DNA of 64,000 nt from Pseudomonas sp. R5-89-07 (GTDB lineage Bacteria > Pseudomonadota > Gammaproteobacteria > Pseudomonadales > Pseudomonadaceae), in contig NZ_CP027727.1 of NCBI RefSeq assembly GCF_003851685.1, forward strand, positions 3,782,001 to 3,846,000, in the 5' to 3' direction. Under the pieces are notes generated by a model. The model was not told the origin of the DNA and did not search any database. It worked only from the letters and a program-made list of their open reading frames with translations. Shown here one piece after another: positions 17,659-27,956 of this stretch (position 1 is its first letter; every line of letters begins with the position of its first letter). Both the position numbers and the translations under genes were made by a program.

Positions 17659-18801
17659 TCAATCTCGTAGCGTGACGACCTTCAGTGAGGGCGAGACTGG
17701 CTTGTTGTATAACTGCCCCTCCATGGCCCCCTCAAAGATGGCACCATTTTTGGTTCTCCCGCCTTTATCCAATGGCACCCCGACGCGCGCCCCCAATGTT
17801 CCGGCTTCAACGACCTGAATATGCTCTTTCAGCCCCAGGTACGACAACGCCGTATTGCCGTCGATGCCCTGCCCCGCGCCCGCCAGCACACCCGGAAAAG
17901 TACGGTGGGCATGGTAGGCACTGTCTGTGCCGTACAGTTTGAAGAACGGGTCCGTTGCGTTGTTGCGCTCCAGTTCCATGTGTTGACGCTTGCTCATCAC
18001 CCCAAATAGAAATTGCGCATCCTTGACCATGCTTTCATCAGCACCGCTGAATTTTGCCGCCTTGGCCGCCAGTTGAAGCTCCTCACGGGTGATATGAAGG
18101 CTAAAGCCATCTTTCATCGTAACGTTGTAGCCGTCCCCACTCTCGACGACGTCCTTGAACACCCCGGCAGGGCTTTGCCCGAAGGTGGCCATGGCGACTT
18201 TAATCGCCGCGACATGCTCTTCTCTTCCCATCGTGCCCACGTAGGGATAATTCTCGTACGTGGCGCGCAGCCCATTGCGCAGATCATCGGGCTTTTGCCC
18301 CTTGGTTTTTTCCGACAAAAACGTGTTCGATAGCACCCTGTGTTTATCGGAAAACATGTCAATAAGTTCGCTATCAAAAGCGCTTCGGCTACTGGCCAGA
18401 TCCGACCGATTCATGAACGGCGCCAATTGTTCTTTCCATACACCCTGACTGGGTTGCACGGTCTCGGGGGCCGGCGCGACATCGATCCGGGGCGTGGGAA
18501 TGACATTCACCAATGGCTTGGGTATCACGGCGACGGGCGGCCGTGGCGCAGGTAGCGCATTCTCCTCGTTCATCCATGTTTTAAGGCTTGTCACGAGCGT
18601 GCCGAGTAATGTCAATAGTTCAGTCATTGCCCGGTCATTACTGCTCGACTGTGCAGTTTGGCCTATTCCAGGGTGCGCCGGCACTTGTCCAAAACGATTG
18701 AATCGGTCGGTAGTTGAATGATCCGGTGTTTTATCCAGCTGCCCGGAAGTTGCATAGGCGCTGTAAGCATGCCCGTTGCCAGACGTATTAAGCGTGACCA
18801 T
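17659..18801 (-). CDS. unrecognised paralogue of the downstream protein, probable inactive homologue
   Basis: The 380-residue protein has a Ser/Thr/Gly-rich first 60 residues, a proline-rich stretch near 85-115 (PAPRPPVAVIPKP) and a C-terminal half that aligns with the gene downstream: VAAIKVAMATFG against [12 protein letters not shown], and MKDGFSLHITREEL against [14 protein letters not shown]. At the position of the neighbour's putative catalytic cysteine it has glutamate (MGREEH), and the histidine motif is not conserved, so if the family are peptidases this member looks dead. The composition of the N-terminus recalls secreted effectors, without proof. ATG 18801 follows GAGG by nine bases, better than ATG 18816. 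Confidence 0.62.
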   Translation of the reverse strand: MVTLNTSGNGHAYSAYATSGQLDKTPDHSTTDRFNRFGQVPAHPGIGQTAQSSSNDRAMTELLTLLGTLVTSLKTWMNEENALPAPRPPVAVIPKPLVNVIPTPRIDVAPAPETVQPSQGVWKEQLAPFMNRSDLASSRSAFDSELIDMFSDKHRVLSNTFLSEKTKGQKPDDLRNGLRATYENYPYVGTMGREEHVAAIKVAMATFGQSPAGVFKDVVESGDGYNVTMKDGFSLHITREELQLAAKAAKFSGADESMVKDAQFLFGVMSKRQHMELERNNATDPFFKLYGTDSAYHAHRTFPGVLAGAGQGIDGNTALSYLGLKEHIQVVEAGTLGARVGVPLDKGGRTKNGAIFEGAMEGQLYNKPVSPSLKVVTLRD

Positions 18802-19005
18802 TGTGTTTAGCCTCATTAATCAAAGGATGGGAACCACACTTGCCAACCGTCACCGTCGGTCATTGAATCCGGCAAGCTTTCATGCGTGGCAAGTCGGTGA
18901 GAAAGGTTCCTGATATCCCAGAGGCAACAGGTAACAACGTCCTTCTATTTCAGCTGATTTCTATCGGAAAATTCCTCAACCTCGACGTTTTCATCTGAAC
19001 GAACC

Positions 19006-19866
19006 TCAGCGCAATCCCACCTGGCGCAGCCGATATTCCCCCGGTGTTACCTGCGCATAGCGAAGGAAGAACCGACTGAAGTAGGCCGGGTCCTTGAACC
19101 CCAGCTGGTAGCAGATTTCATTCGCGGAGCTGCCGGTAAACAGCAACAGGCGCTTGGCTTCCTGCATCACACGCTCCAGGATCAGGCGCTTTGACGGCAG
19201 GTCGGCGATGCGCCGGCATACCTCATTGAGCCGCGCCGGTGTGACGCCGATTCTCTCGGCATAGCGCGCCAGCGGCCAATGTTCCAGATAGTGCGCTTCG
19301 ATCAATTCGTTGAAGCGGTGAAAGATGCGCAAGTCTTCATGAGGCATAGGGCGCGCCGGCAGCGCATGCGCGCACAGACGCAGCAGGTGAATCATGATCA
19401 GGCGGGTCAAGCTGTCCAGGGCAGCGGCGCGCCCTGCCCGCTCAGCGTTGATCTCGCCGCTCAATGCGTCGAAGAGTTGATCCAGACCCTGTGCCTCAGG
19501 CCCGAGCGCAACGCAGGCAGCGCCCGAGGCAAGGCTCGGATCAGCCTCGATCAACCCCCACACCAGTTGCTGGCGCACCGTCAGCACATGTCCGTCGGCA
19601 TCGGCCTCGGTGACAAAGGCGTGGGGCACCGTTGGCGGCGTGAGGAAAAACATCGGCCCCGACTCCACGAACTGTCGGTCGTCCAGGTAGACCCGCACCG
19701 TACCGCTCTTGACGTAATGCACCTGGAAAAAACGGTCATGCCGGTGCACGGGCATGTTGCGCCCGAAAAAACCCGCCAGGTTGCCGAGCTTGTCGTAATG
19801 CACCTCGGCATCGCTGTAACGCTGGTCGTAGACCTGCCCGATATTGATATTCGGAATCGGCTGCAC
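19006..19866 (-). CDS. hpaA: HpaA, AraC-family activator of 4-hydroxyphenylacetate catabolism
   Basis: An AraC-type regulator of 286 residues. The N-terminal cupin domain includes PVHRHDRFFQVHYV, as in HpaA, which responds to 4-hydroxyphenylacetate. The C-terminal double helix-turn-helix includes GVTPARLNEVCRRI and ANEICYQLGFKDPAYFSRFFLRY. It is divergent from hpaG1, and the 127 bases between them contain the proposed HpaR site. In enterobacteria HpaA activates the hydroxylase genes, which here are 17 kb away. The start is a GTG at 19866, six bases after GAGG; no better ATG is in frame. Confidence 0.88.
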   Translation of the reverse strand: MQPIPNINIGQVYDQRYSDAEVHYDKLGNLAGFFGRNMPVHRHDRFFQVHYVKSGTVRVYLDDRQFVESGPMFFLTPPTVPHAFVTEADADGHVLTVRQQLVWGLIEADPSLASGAACVALGPEAQGLDQLFDALSGEINAERAGRAAALDSLTRLIMIHLLRLCAHALPARPMPHEDLRIFHRFNELIEAHYLEHWPLARYAERIGVTPARLNEVCRRIADLPSKRLILERVMQEAKRLLLFTGSSANEICYQLGFKDPAYFSRFFLRYAQVTPGEYRLRQVGLR

Positions 19867-19939
19867 TGGGCCCTCTGCTTGTTATTGGGTGCCGCCGGAT
19901 TCTGCCACGCTTGACGGTAGTTAACATATTAATTATAAC

Positions 19940-19953
19940 GTTAACAACTTAAC
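19940..19953. promoter_or_regulatory. putative HpaR operator upstream of hpaG1
   Basis: The sequence GTTAACAACTTAAC is GTTAA-N4-TTAAC, a perfect five-base inverted repeat 40 bases before the hpaG1 start. The same pattern lies upstream of hpaR at 27774-27787. A further GTTAAC-containing AT-rich stretch lies just before it (19919-19945). Size and symmetry suit a MarR-family repressor. Confidence 0.6.
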
Positions 19954-19993
19954 GAACTGCCTATGCAGCAGTCGCCACCGCCAGGAGAAACGC

Positions 19994-20659
19994 ATGAGTC
20001 GTACCCTGCACGATGTTGCCAACGGCACCCTGCTCGGCGTTGCGCTGAACTACCAGGGCCTGCTGGATCAGCATCTCGCCGCCTTCCAGCAGGCGCCCTA
20101 CCAGAAGCCACCGACCCAGCCGGTGCTGTTCATCAAAACCCCGAATACACGCAACCGGCACGGCGGCGTGGTGCCGCACCCCCGGGGCGAACGCCTGCAA
20201 CCGGGCCCGGCGCTGGGTGTGGTGATCGGCCAGCGAGCCAGCCGCGTCAGCCTGGACAATGCCATGGCCCACGTGGCCGGGTACGTGGTGGTGAATGAGT
20301 TCAGCCTGCCGGAAGACAGCTACTACCGCCCCGCTATCAAAGCCAAATGCCGCGATGGGTTGTGTGCCATCGGGCCGGAGCTGGTCCCACGCGATCAGGT
20401 CGCCAACCCCAATCAGCTAAGCCTGAAGCTGTTCGTCAACGGCGAACTGCGCCAGCAAAACACCACCGCCCACTGGGTGCGCGATATCCCGCAATTGATC
20501 GCCCAGATCAGCGAATTCATGACCCTGTACCCCGGCGACGTGCTGATTACCGGCACACCGGAAGGTCGCGTGGATGTGCAGCCTGGGGACAGGGTTGAAG
20601 TCGAAATCGCCGGCGTCGGTCGCCTGGCCAACACGGTGCAGGCGGAGGGATTGTCATGA
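19994..20659 (+). CDS. hpaG1: HpaG1, homoprotocatechuate pathway isomerase/decarboxylase, first subunit
   Basis: A 221-residue fumarylacetoacetase-fold protein corresponding to the N-terminal half of enterobacterial HpaG. HpaG decarboxylates 5-oxopent-3-ene-1,2,5-tricarboxylate and isomerises 2-hydroxyhept-2,4-diene-1,7-dioate in the meta-cleavage route. Family signatures include ALNYQGLL, PVLFIKTPN, VVVNEFSLPEDSYYRPAIKAK and FMTLYPGDVLITGTPEG. The ATG follows CAGGAG. The stop overlaps the start of hpaG2 by four bases (ATGA), so in this organism the two HpaG halves are separate, coupled genes. It is the first gene of an eight-gene catabolic operon. Confidence 0.9.
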   Translation: MSRTLHDVANGTLLGVALNYQGLLDQHLAAFQQAPYQKPPTQPVLFIKTPNTRNRHGGVVPHPRGERLQPGPALGVVIGQRASRVSLDNAMAHVAGYVVVNEFSLPEDSYYRPAIKAKCRDGLCAIGPELVPRDQVANPNQLSLKLFVNGELRQQNTTAHWVRDIPQLIAQISEFMTLYPGDVLITGTPEGRVDVQPGDRVEVEIAGVGRLANTVQAEGLS

Positions 20660-21426
20660 AGCGCGCGCGTATCCGTTTTGACGGGCAAATCCACTCCGTG
20701 CAGGTCGAGGCGAACAATGCTGTGCGCCTGAACGACGGTCGCTTGCTCGCCGAAGCACAGGTGCAATGGCTGCCACCGGCCACCGGCACCCTGTTCGCCC
20801 TCGGCTTGAATTATGCCGACCATGCCGCCGAATTGGCCTTCGCCCCGCCCGCCGAACCGCTGGTGTTCATCAAGTCGTTCGGCACCTGCACCGGCCATCG
20901 CGAGGTCACGTGGCGCCCGGACCACGTCGCCTACATGCACTACGAGTGCGAACTGGTGGCGGTCATCGGTAAGACCGCACGCAACGTCAAGCGCGCCGAC
21001 GCCCTGGATTACCTGGCCGGCTATACGGTGTGCAACGACTATGCGATCCGCGACTACCTGGAAAACTACTACCGCCCCAACCTGCGCGTGAAAAACCGCG
21101 ACGCCACCACCCCGGTCGGCCCGTGGATCGTTGATGTGGCGAATGTACCCGACCCCGGCAACTTGACGTTGCGCACCTGGATCAACGGCGAGTTGCGCCA
21201 GCAAGGCAGCACCCAAGACATGATTTTCGATATCCCCTACCTCATCGAATACCTGTCCAGCTTCATGACCCTGCAACCCGGCGACATGATCGCCACCGGC
21301 ACGCCCGAAGGCCTGGCCGATGTAGTGCCCGGCGATGAAGTGGTGGTGGAAGTCGAAGGCGTGGGTCGCCTGGTCAACCGGATTGTCAGCGAGACGGAGT
21401 TCTTCTCCGTGCGAAAAGAGGCGTGA
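20656..21426 (+). CDS. hpaG2: HpaG2, homoprotocatechuate pathway isomerase/decarboxylase, second subunit
   Basis: A 256-residue fumarylacetoacetase-fold protein equivalent to the C-terminal half of HpaG. The metal-site region HYECELVAVIGKTARNV carries the two glutamates typical of the fold, and YTVCNDYAIRDYLENYYRPN and SFMTLQPGDMIATGTPEGL are conserved. It should act with HpaG1 on the tricarboxylate and dienedioate intermediates. It overlaps hpaG1 by four bases and is followed after five bases by hpaE. Confidence 0.9.
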   Translation: MKRARIRFDGQIHSVQVEANNAVRLNDGRLLAEAQVQWLPPATGTLFALGLNYADHAAELAFAPPAEPLVFIKSFGTCTGHREVTWRPDHVAYMHYECELVAVIGKTARNVKRADALDYLAGYTVCNDYAIRDYLENYYRPNLRVKNRDATTPVGPWIVDVANVPDPGNLTLRTWINGELRQQGSTQDMIFDIPYLIEYLSSFMTLQPGDMIATGTPEGLADVVPGDEVVVEVEGVGRLVNRIVSETEFFSVRKEA

Positions 21427-21431
21427 GCAGC

Positions 21432-22892
<1,461 letters not shown>

Positions 22893-22957
22893 GTCCCGAA
22901 CAGGCGTGCTTGCTGTGGGCGTCGGCCTTACAAGAATAATTATTCAGGAGAATCATC

Positions 22958-23815
22958 ATGGGCGAAGTGGTCCTGGCGGCGAAGATCTGCCACGTACCGT
23001 CGATGTACCTGTCGGAATTGCCCGGCAAGCATCACGGCTGTCGCGAAGCAGCGATTGCCGGCCATAAGGAAATCGGCCGAAGGGCCCGCGAGCTGGGCGC
23101 GGATACGGCGGTGGTGTTCGACGTGCACTGGCTGGTCAACAGCGGTTACCACGTCAACTGCGGCGCGCAGTTCCAGGGCACCTACACCAGCAACGAGCTG
23201 CCGCACTTCATCAAGAACATGGACTACGCCTACCCAGGTTGCCCCGAACTGGGCGAGTTGATCGCCGCCGAAGCCAACCTGGCCGGGGTGCGCAGCATGG
23301 CCCATAACATTCCGAGCCTGGAGCTGGAATACGGCACGCTGGTACCGATGCGCTACATGCACATGGGCGTGCCTGACGCGGAGAAATTCCAGGTGATTTC
23401 CATCGCCGCGTGGTGCGCCTGGCATCGCCTGGAAGACAGCTTCGCCTTCGGCGCCGCCGTGCGCCGGGCGATCGAGAAAAGCGAGCGCAAGGTGTTGGTC
23501 TTGGCGTCGGGCTCGCTGTCCCACCGCTTCTCCGATGACCGCCAGGCCGAAGCGAATATCCACAACTGGACCCGCGAATTCGACAAGCAGATGGACCTGC
23601 ATGTGGTGGACATGTGGAAGCAAGGTCGCTTCAAGGAGTTCTGCGCCATGCTGCCCGACTACGCCGAACACTGCTTCGGCGAAGGCAAGATGCACGACAC
23701 CGCGATGCTGCTGGGCCTGTTGGGCGGGCCGGAGTATGCCCAGCCGGCCGAGATCATCACGCCGCCGTTCGGCAGCTCGGGCACCGGCCAGATCAATGCG
23801 ATTTTCCCGCTGTGA
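22958..23815 (+). CDS. hpaD: HpaD, 3,4-dihydroxyphenylacetate 2,3-dioxygenase
   Basis: This 285-residue LigB-fold extradiol dioxygenase opens the ring of 3,4-dihydroxyphenylacetate with an active-site metal. Conserved features are AAKICHVPSMY with the first histidine ligand, ELPGKHHGCREAAIAGHKEIGRR, VVFDVHWLVN and a late LASGSLSHRF. The ring-cleavage step sits between the hydroxylase (encoded at 36.9-38.6 kb) and HpaE. A 65-base gap after hpaE contains AT-rich sequence and a clear CAGGAG before the ATG, so local translation control is normal. Confidence 0.93.
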   Translation: MGEVVLAAKICHVPSMYLSELPGKHHGCREAAIAGHKEIGRRARELGADTAVVFDVHWLVNSGYHVNCGAQFQGTYTSNELPHFIKNMDYAYPGCPELGELIAAEANLAGVRSMAHNIPSLELEYGTLVPMRYMHMGVPDAEKFQVISIAAWCAWHRLEDSFAFGAAVRRAIEKSERKVLVLASGSLSHRFSDDRQAEANIHNWTREFDKQMDLHVVDMWKQGRFKEFCAMLPDYAEHCFGEGKMHDTAMLLGLLGGPEYAQPAEIITPPFGSSGTGQINAIFPL

Positions 23816-23830
23816 CCCTGGGAGCAACCC

Positions 23831-24223
23831 ATGCCGCACTTTATTGCCGAGTACACCGACAACATCGAGCAACAGGCCGACCTGCCCGGCCTGTTTGAAA
23901 AAATCCACCGCGTGCTGGGCGACAGTGGCGTGTTTCCGTTGGCCGGCATTCGCAGTCGCGGTGTGCGCCTGGACACGTGGCGCATGGCCGACGGCAAGCA
24001 TGATTACGCCTTCGTGCACATGACCCTCAAGGTCGGTCATGGCCGCGACCAGGCCACACGCCAAGCGGTTGCCCAAGCGTTGTTCGCGGTAATCACCGAC
24101 CACTTCGCCGAACTGCAGGCGCAGCGCTTGCTGGCCCTGTCGTTCGAGGTGATCGAACTGCACCCGCAGCTCAACTTCAAGCAGAACAACGTACATGCGT
24201 TCCTGAACCATCCGGCGGGCTGA
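23831..24223 (+). CDS. hpaF: HpaF, 5-carboxymethyl-2-hydroxymuconate delta-isomerase
   Basis: A 130-residue protein of the CHMI family, related to 4-oxalocrotonate tautomerase, with proline 2 available as the catalytic base after removal of the start methionine (MPHFIAEYTDN). It isomerises 5-carboxymethyl-2-hydroxymuconate to the keto-tricarboxylate used by HpaG. GIRSRGVRLDTWRMADG and FAFVHMTLKVGHGR-type motifs are present. It starts 15 bases after hpaD, behind GGGAG. Confidence 0.9.
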   Translation: MPHFIAEYTDNIEQQADLPGLFEKIHRVLGDSGVFPLAGIRSRGVRLDTWRMADGKHDYAFVHMTLKVGHGRDQATRQAVAQALFAVITDHFAELQAQRLLALSFEVIELHPQLNFKQNNVHAFLNHPAG

Positions 24224-24264
24224 AACGCCCCCTTCACGGCCACTCAAACAAAAAGTACAACATC

Positions 24265-25569
24265 ATGAGCACAGCCAATTCCACTGCAAGCCTGCGGCTT
24301 GCCGAGCACGACCGCACCCATCGTTTAGTGACCTGGCGCCTGATGCCCCTGTTGCTGGTGTGTTACCTGTTCGCCCATCTGGACCGTATCAACATCGGTT
24401 TCGCCAAGATGCAGATGAGCAATGACCTGCACTTGAGCGACACGGTGTACGGGTTCGGCGCCGGACTGTTCTTCATTGCCTATGCGTTGTTCGGCGTACC
24501 CAGCAACATGGCACTGGACCGCGTCGGGCCAAGGCGCTGGATCGCCAGCCTGATGGTGGTGTGGGGCCTGTTGTCGACCGGCATGATGTGGGTGGAGAGC
24601 GCGCGCGGCTTTTATGTCCTGCGCTTTTTACTCGGGGTGGCCGAGGCCGGTTTTTTTCCCGGCATCCTGGTGTTGCTCAACCGTTGGTACCCGGCCCGCC
24701 GTCGCGGTCAGGTCACTGCGCTGTTCGCGATTGCGGTGCCGATGGCCGGGGTGCTGGGCGGGCCGATTTCCGGGGCGATCCTGGAGAACTTTCATGACGT
24801 GGGCAGCCTGCGCGGCTGGCAGTGGATGTTTTTGATCGAAGGCGCGCCGGTGGTCTTGCTGGGGCTGGTGGTGCTCAAGTGGTTGCCGGACAGTTTCGAT
24901 TCGGTGAACTGGTTGAGCCGCGAGCAAAAACAGCAGTTGCGCGAGCAGCTCAGCCATGAAGAACAACGCAAGACCATCACTTCGTTCCGCGGCATTCTAC
25001 GCGACCGGCAGGTGTGGCTGCTGGTGGCGGTGTACTTCGCGGTGATGCTGGCGGTCAACACCCTGGCGTTCTGGATGCCCAGCCTGATCCACGGCGCCGG
25101 TATCGGCCGCGACAGCCAGGTGGGCCTGCTCAGTGCTGTGCCGTACCTGGCCGGCTGCTTTTTCATGCTCGGTTGCGGACGCTCGTCCGACCGCCACCGC
25201 GAACGTCGCTGGCACCTGTGTGTGCCGCTATTGATGGCGGCGCTCGGCATTGCCGTGACGGGCCTGGCGCCGGGCAACCCGCTGCTGGTGATGGGTGGCC
25301 TGGTGCTCGCCGGCATGGGCGCCAGCGCGGCGCTGCCGATGTTCTGGCAATTGCCGCCGGCATTTCTCTCCAACACCACCCAGGCCGCCGGTATCGCCAT
25401 GATCAGCTCGTTCGGCAGCATCGCCGCATTCCTCGCGCCGTACCTGATCGGCTGGGTGCGCGACGCCACCCAGAGCGCCAGCCTGGCGCTGTACCTGCTC
25501 GCCCTGTTCATCGCCCTCGGTGGCCTGCTGGTGCTGCGCACCCATGCCGCCATTGTCAACCCACACTAG
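24265..25569 (+). CDS. hpaX: HpaX, 4-hydroxyphenylacetate transporter (MFS)
   Basis: A twelve-helix major facilitator of the anion:cation symporter group, 434 residues. The first loop shows [19 protein letters not shown], and the second half has the usual repeat of the fold. HpaX-like proteins carry 4-hydroxyphenylacetate into the cell. It lies within the hpa operon between hpaF and hpaH, which supports that substrate. The remaining helices and GC-rich codon use match the neighbours. Confidence 0.88.
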   Translation: MSTANSTASLRLAEHDRTHRLVTWRLMPLLLVCYLFAHLDRINIGFAKMQMSNDLHLSDTVYGFGAGLFFIAYALFGVPSNMALDRVGPRRWIASLMVVWGLLSTGMMWVESARGFYVLRFLLGVAEAGFFPGILVLLNRWYPARRRGQVTALFAIAVPMAGVLGGPISGAILENFHDVGSLRGWQWMFLIEGAPVVLLGLVVLKWLPDSFDSVNWLSREQKQQLREQLSHEEQRKTITSFRGILRDRQVWLLVAVYFAVMLAVNTLAFWMPSLIHGAGIGRDSQVGLLSAVPYLAGCFFMLGCGRSSDRHRERRWHLCVPLLMAALGIAVTGLAPGNPLLVMGGLVLAGMGASAALPMFWQLPPAFLSNTTQAAGIAMISSFGSIAAFLAPYLIGWVRDATQSASLALYLLALFIALGGLLVLRTHAAIVNPH

Positions 25570-25580
25570 AGACCGTTGCC

Positions 25581-26384
25581 ATGCTCGACTCCTCGCAAAT
25601 CCTCGCCGCCGCCGCCCGGTTGGACCGTGCCGAACGCAGCCGCGAACAGGTGCGTCAGTTTTCCCTCGACTATCCCGCTATCACGCTTGACGACGCGTAT
25701 GCCATTCAGCGCGCCTGGGTGGCCCAGAAGATCAAGAACGGGCGCACCGTAAAAGGTCACAAGATCGGCCTCACGTCGCGGGCCATGCAGGTGTCATCGA
25801 ACATCACCGAGCCTGACTACGGCGTCCTGCTCGATGACATGTTTTTCGACGAAGGCAGCGATATTCCCTTCGAGCGTTTCATCGTGCCGCGGGTGGAAGT
25901 GGAGCTGGCGTTTATCCTCGGCAAGCCACTCAAAGGCCCGAATTGCACGGTGTTCGACGTGTTGGACGCCACCGAATGGGTGATTCCGGCACTGGAAATC
26001 ATCGACGCGCGCATCCAGCAGGTCGACCCGCAGAGCAACGCCACACGCAAGGTGTTCGATACCATTTCCGATAACGCCGCCAATGCCGGGGTGGTGCTCG
26101 GTGGCCGCGCCGTGCGACCCACCGATATCGACCTGCGCAAAGTGCCGGCGGTGCTGTACCGCAATGGCGTGATCGAAGAGTCCGGCGTGTCGGCGGCGGT
26201 GCTCAACCACCCGGCCAAGGGCGTGGCCTGGCTGGCCAACAAACTGGCGCCCTACGACGTGACCCTGCTACCGGGCCAGGTCATCCTCGGCGGCTCGTTT
26301 ACCCGGCCGGTGGCTGCGCGGGCGGGCGACACCTTCCATGTGGATTACGACCTGCTCGGGTCGATTGCCTGCCGCTTCGTCTGA
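25581..26384 (+). CDS. hpaH: HpaH, 2-oxo-hept-4-ene-1,7-dioate hydratase
   Basis: A 267-residue hydratase of the MhpD/HpaH family, which adds water to 2-oxohept-4-ene-1,7-dioate with a divalent metal. Signatures are [42 protein letters not shown] (metal-binding glutamates) and [13 protein letters not shown]. The open frame runs 189 codons further upstream, but that extension lies out of frame inside hpaX and is rejected; ATG 25581 is eleven bases after the hpaX stop and begins the family's normal N-terminus MLDSSQ. Confidence 0.92.
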   Translation: MLDSSQILAAAARLDRAERSREQVRQFSLDYPAITLDDAYAIQRAWVAQKIKNGRTVKGHKIGLTSRAMQVSSNITEPDYGVLLDDMFFDEGSDIPFERFIVPRVEVELAFILGKPLKGPNCTVFDVLDATEWVIPALEIIDARIQQVDPQSNATRKVFDTISDNAANAGVVLGGRAVRPTDIDLRKVPAVLYRNGVIEESGVSAAVLNHPAKGVAWLANKLAPYDVTLLPGQVILGGSFTRPVAARAGDTFHVDYDLLGSIACRFV

Positions 26385-26399
26385 ACCTGGAGAACCGTC

Positions 26400-27200
26400 A
26401 TGGACATGCCCCTCAACCGCTTCAAACAACGCCTGCTCCGCGGCGAGGTACAGATCGGCCTGTGGCTCGGCCTCGCCGACGCCTACTCTGCGGAGCTGGC
26501 GGCCAACGCCGGTTTCGACTGGCTGCTGATCGACGGTGAACACGCGCCCAATCCGTTGCCGGCGATGCTTGCGCAATTGCAGGCGGTGGCGCCCTACCCC
26601 AGCCAGCCGTTGATTCGCCCAGTGATCGGCGACAGCGCCTTGATCAAGCAACTGCTGGATATCGGCGCCCAGACGCTGTTGGTGCCCATGGTGGAAAACG
26701 CCGGACAGGCCCGCGAACTGGTGCGCGCGATGCGCTATCCGCCACAGGGTATACGAGGCGTCGGCAGTGCCCTGGCGCGTGCGTCGCGCTGGAATACCGT
26801 CCCCGGCTACCTGGACCAGGCCGACGCACAGATGTGCCTGCTGGTGCAGATTGAAAATCGTCAAGGCCTGGCCAACCTGGACGCCATTGCCGCAGTCGAA
26901 GGTGTAGACGGTGTGTTTATCGGCCCGGCGGACTTGAGCGCCTCACTCGGGCATCGCGGCAATCCCGGGCACCCCGAGGTGCAGGCCGCGATCGAGGACG
27001 CCATCGTGCGCGTGGTGCAGTCCGGCAAGGCGGCGGGGATTCTCAGCGCCGACGAACGCCTGGCGCGGCGCTATATCGAGCTGGGTGCGACGTATGTGGC
27101 GGTGGGCGTGGATACCACCGTATTGATGCGCGGGTTGCAGAGTTTGGCCGGGAAATTCAAAGGCACTCCAGAGGCGGTACACACCGGTGAAGTCTACTGA
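26400..27200 (+). CDS. hpaI: HpaI, 4-hydroxy-2-oxoheptanedioate aldolase
   Basis: A 266-residue class II aldolase of the HpcH/HpaI family that splits 4-hydroxy-2-oxoheptanedioate to pyruvate and succinate semialdehyde, the last step of the pathway. It shows [10 protein letters not shown] (active-site Glu and His), [36 protein letters not shown] (metal-ligand Glu) and [13 protein letters not shown]. The ATG follows TGGAGA 15 bases after hpaH. The gene is the last of the operon; a REPIN begins eight bases after its stop. Confidence 0.93.
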   Translation: MDMPLNRFKQRLLRGEVQIGLWLGLADAYSAELAANAGFDWLLIDGEHAPNPLPAMLAQLQAVAPYPSQPLIRPVIGDSALIKQLLDIGAQTLLVPMVENAGQARELVRAMRYPPQGIRGVGSALARASRWNTVPGYLDQADAQMCLLVQIENRQGLANLDAIAAVEGVDGVFIGPADLSASLGHRGNPGHPEVQAAIEDAIVRVVQSGKAAGILSADERLARRYIELGATYVAVGVDTTVLMRGLQSLAGKFKGTPEAVHTGEVY

Positions 27201-27208
27201 TATCCAAT

Positions 27209-27297
27209 GTGGGAGGGGGCTTGCCCCCGATGGCAGTCTGTCAGCCAGCTTATGTGTCGCTGATACACCGTCATCGGGGGCAAGCCCCCTCCCACAC
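27209..27297. repeat. REPIN of the GTGGGAGGGGGCTTGCCCCC family
   Basis: Two inverted REP units (about 27209-27231 and 27274-27297) flank a 40-base spacer. It lies between converging hpaI and hpaR and could fold into a long hairpin in either transcript. Confidence 0.85.
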
Positions 27298-27325
27298 TTT
27301 GATCTGTTGTGTTTAAGAGACCGTC

Positions 27326-27748
27326 TTATCGCTTGATGTTCTTCAAGTCATCCAGCAGCCCCAACAAGGCCTGGAATTTCTCTTCGCCAAACTGATCCTG
27401 CAACCGCTGGTAGTTCGCCTCCATGCACTGGCTCATGGAGTCAAAACTGGCCTTGCCCTTGTCGGCCAAAGTCACCAATACCCGGCGCTGGTCCTGCTCG
27501 GCCTTGCGCCGGTGCACCATGCCGGCGGCTTCCATGCGTACCAGCACGCCGGTCATGCTCGGTTTGAGGATGCAGGCCAGTTCCGCCAGTTGGTAAATCT
27601 CCAGCTCACCGTGCTGTTCGAGGATGCGGATGATGCGCCACTGCTGTTCGGTCAAACCGTGTTCGTTCAAGGAGGGGCGGAAGAAACTCATGGCCGCTTC
27701 GCGGGCTTGCAGCAGGGCCAGGGTCAGGGATTGTCGAGGTTTGGACAT
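27326..27748 (-). CDS. hpaR: HpaR, MarR-family repressor of the homoprotocatechuate operon
   Basis: A 140-residue winged helix-turn-helix repressor. Compared with E. coli HpaR it keeps LALLQAREAAMSFFRP, LTEQQWRIIRILE and ACILKPSMTGVLVRME, the recognition region. HpaR represses the meta-cleavage operon and is released by aromatic acid. ATG 27748 gives the MSKPRQS start; GTG 27763 is possible. A GTTAA-N4-TTAAC palindrome lies just upstream, matching the one before hpaG1, which suggests autoregulation. The gene is at the far end of the operon rather than next to hpaG. Confidence 0.88.
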   Translation of the reverse strand: MSKPRQSLTLALLQAREAAMSFFRPSLNEHGLTEQQWRIIRILEQHGELEIYQLAELACILKPSMTGVLVRMEAAGMVHRRKAEQDQRRVLVTLADKGKASFDSMSQCMEANYQRLQDQFGEEKFQALLGLLDDLKNIKR

Positions 27749-27773
27749 GGGTATCAGGGTCACGAAGTATTTA

Positions 27774-27787
27774 GTTAATAATTTAAC
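27774..27787. promoter_or_regulatory. putative HpaR operator upstream of hpaR
   Basis: GTTAATAATTTAAC is the same GTTAA-N4-TTAAC pattern found before hpaG1. It lies 26 bases upstream of the hpaR start, in the divergent region shared with the flavin oxidoreductase gene, so it could control both. Confidence 0.6.
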
Positions 27788-27956
27788 GAAACTCTAACAT
27801 TCCCGGGCGCCGAGCGCGCTATAACTTGTGGGAAGCGCCTGCCCGTGGCGCGCTGAATCAAAACACCGGGCAGGCACGATCAAGACTTCCATCCCGCCAG
27901 GGCCCCTAATGGAGGCATCCGCTTCAGCGCCTTCCTTCACTTTGCCAGGCTGCGCC

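Noticed and set aside
16696..18801. Type III secretion locus
   Set aside because: No apparatus, chaperone or hrp-box was seen; only the N-terminal composition hints at effectors.
22940..24247. 435-codon minus-strand frame opposite hpaD and hpaF
   Set aside because: It spans two real genes on the other strand and has no family motif.
25014..25580. Upstream extension of hpaH
   Set aside because: It lies out of frame inside hpaX; ATG 25581 gives the family's normal length.
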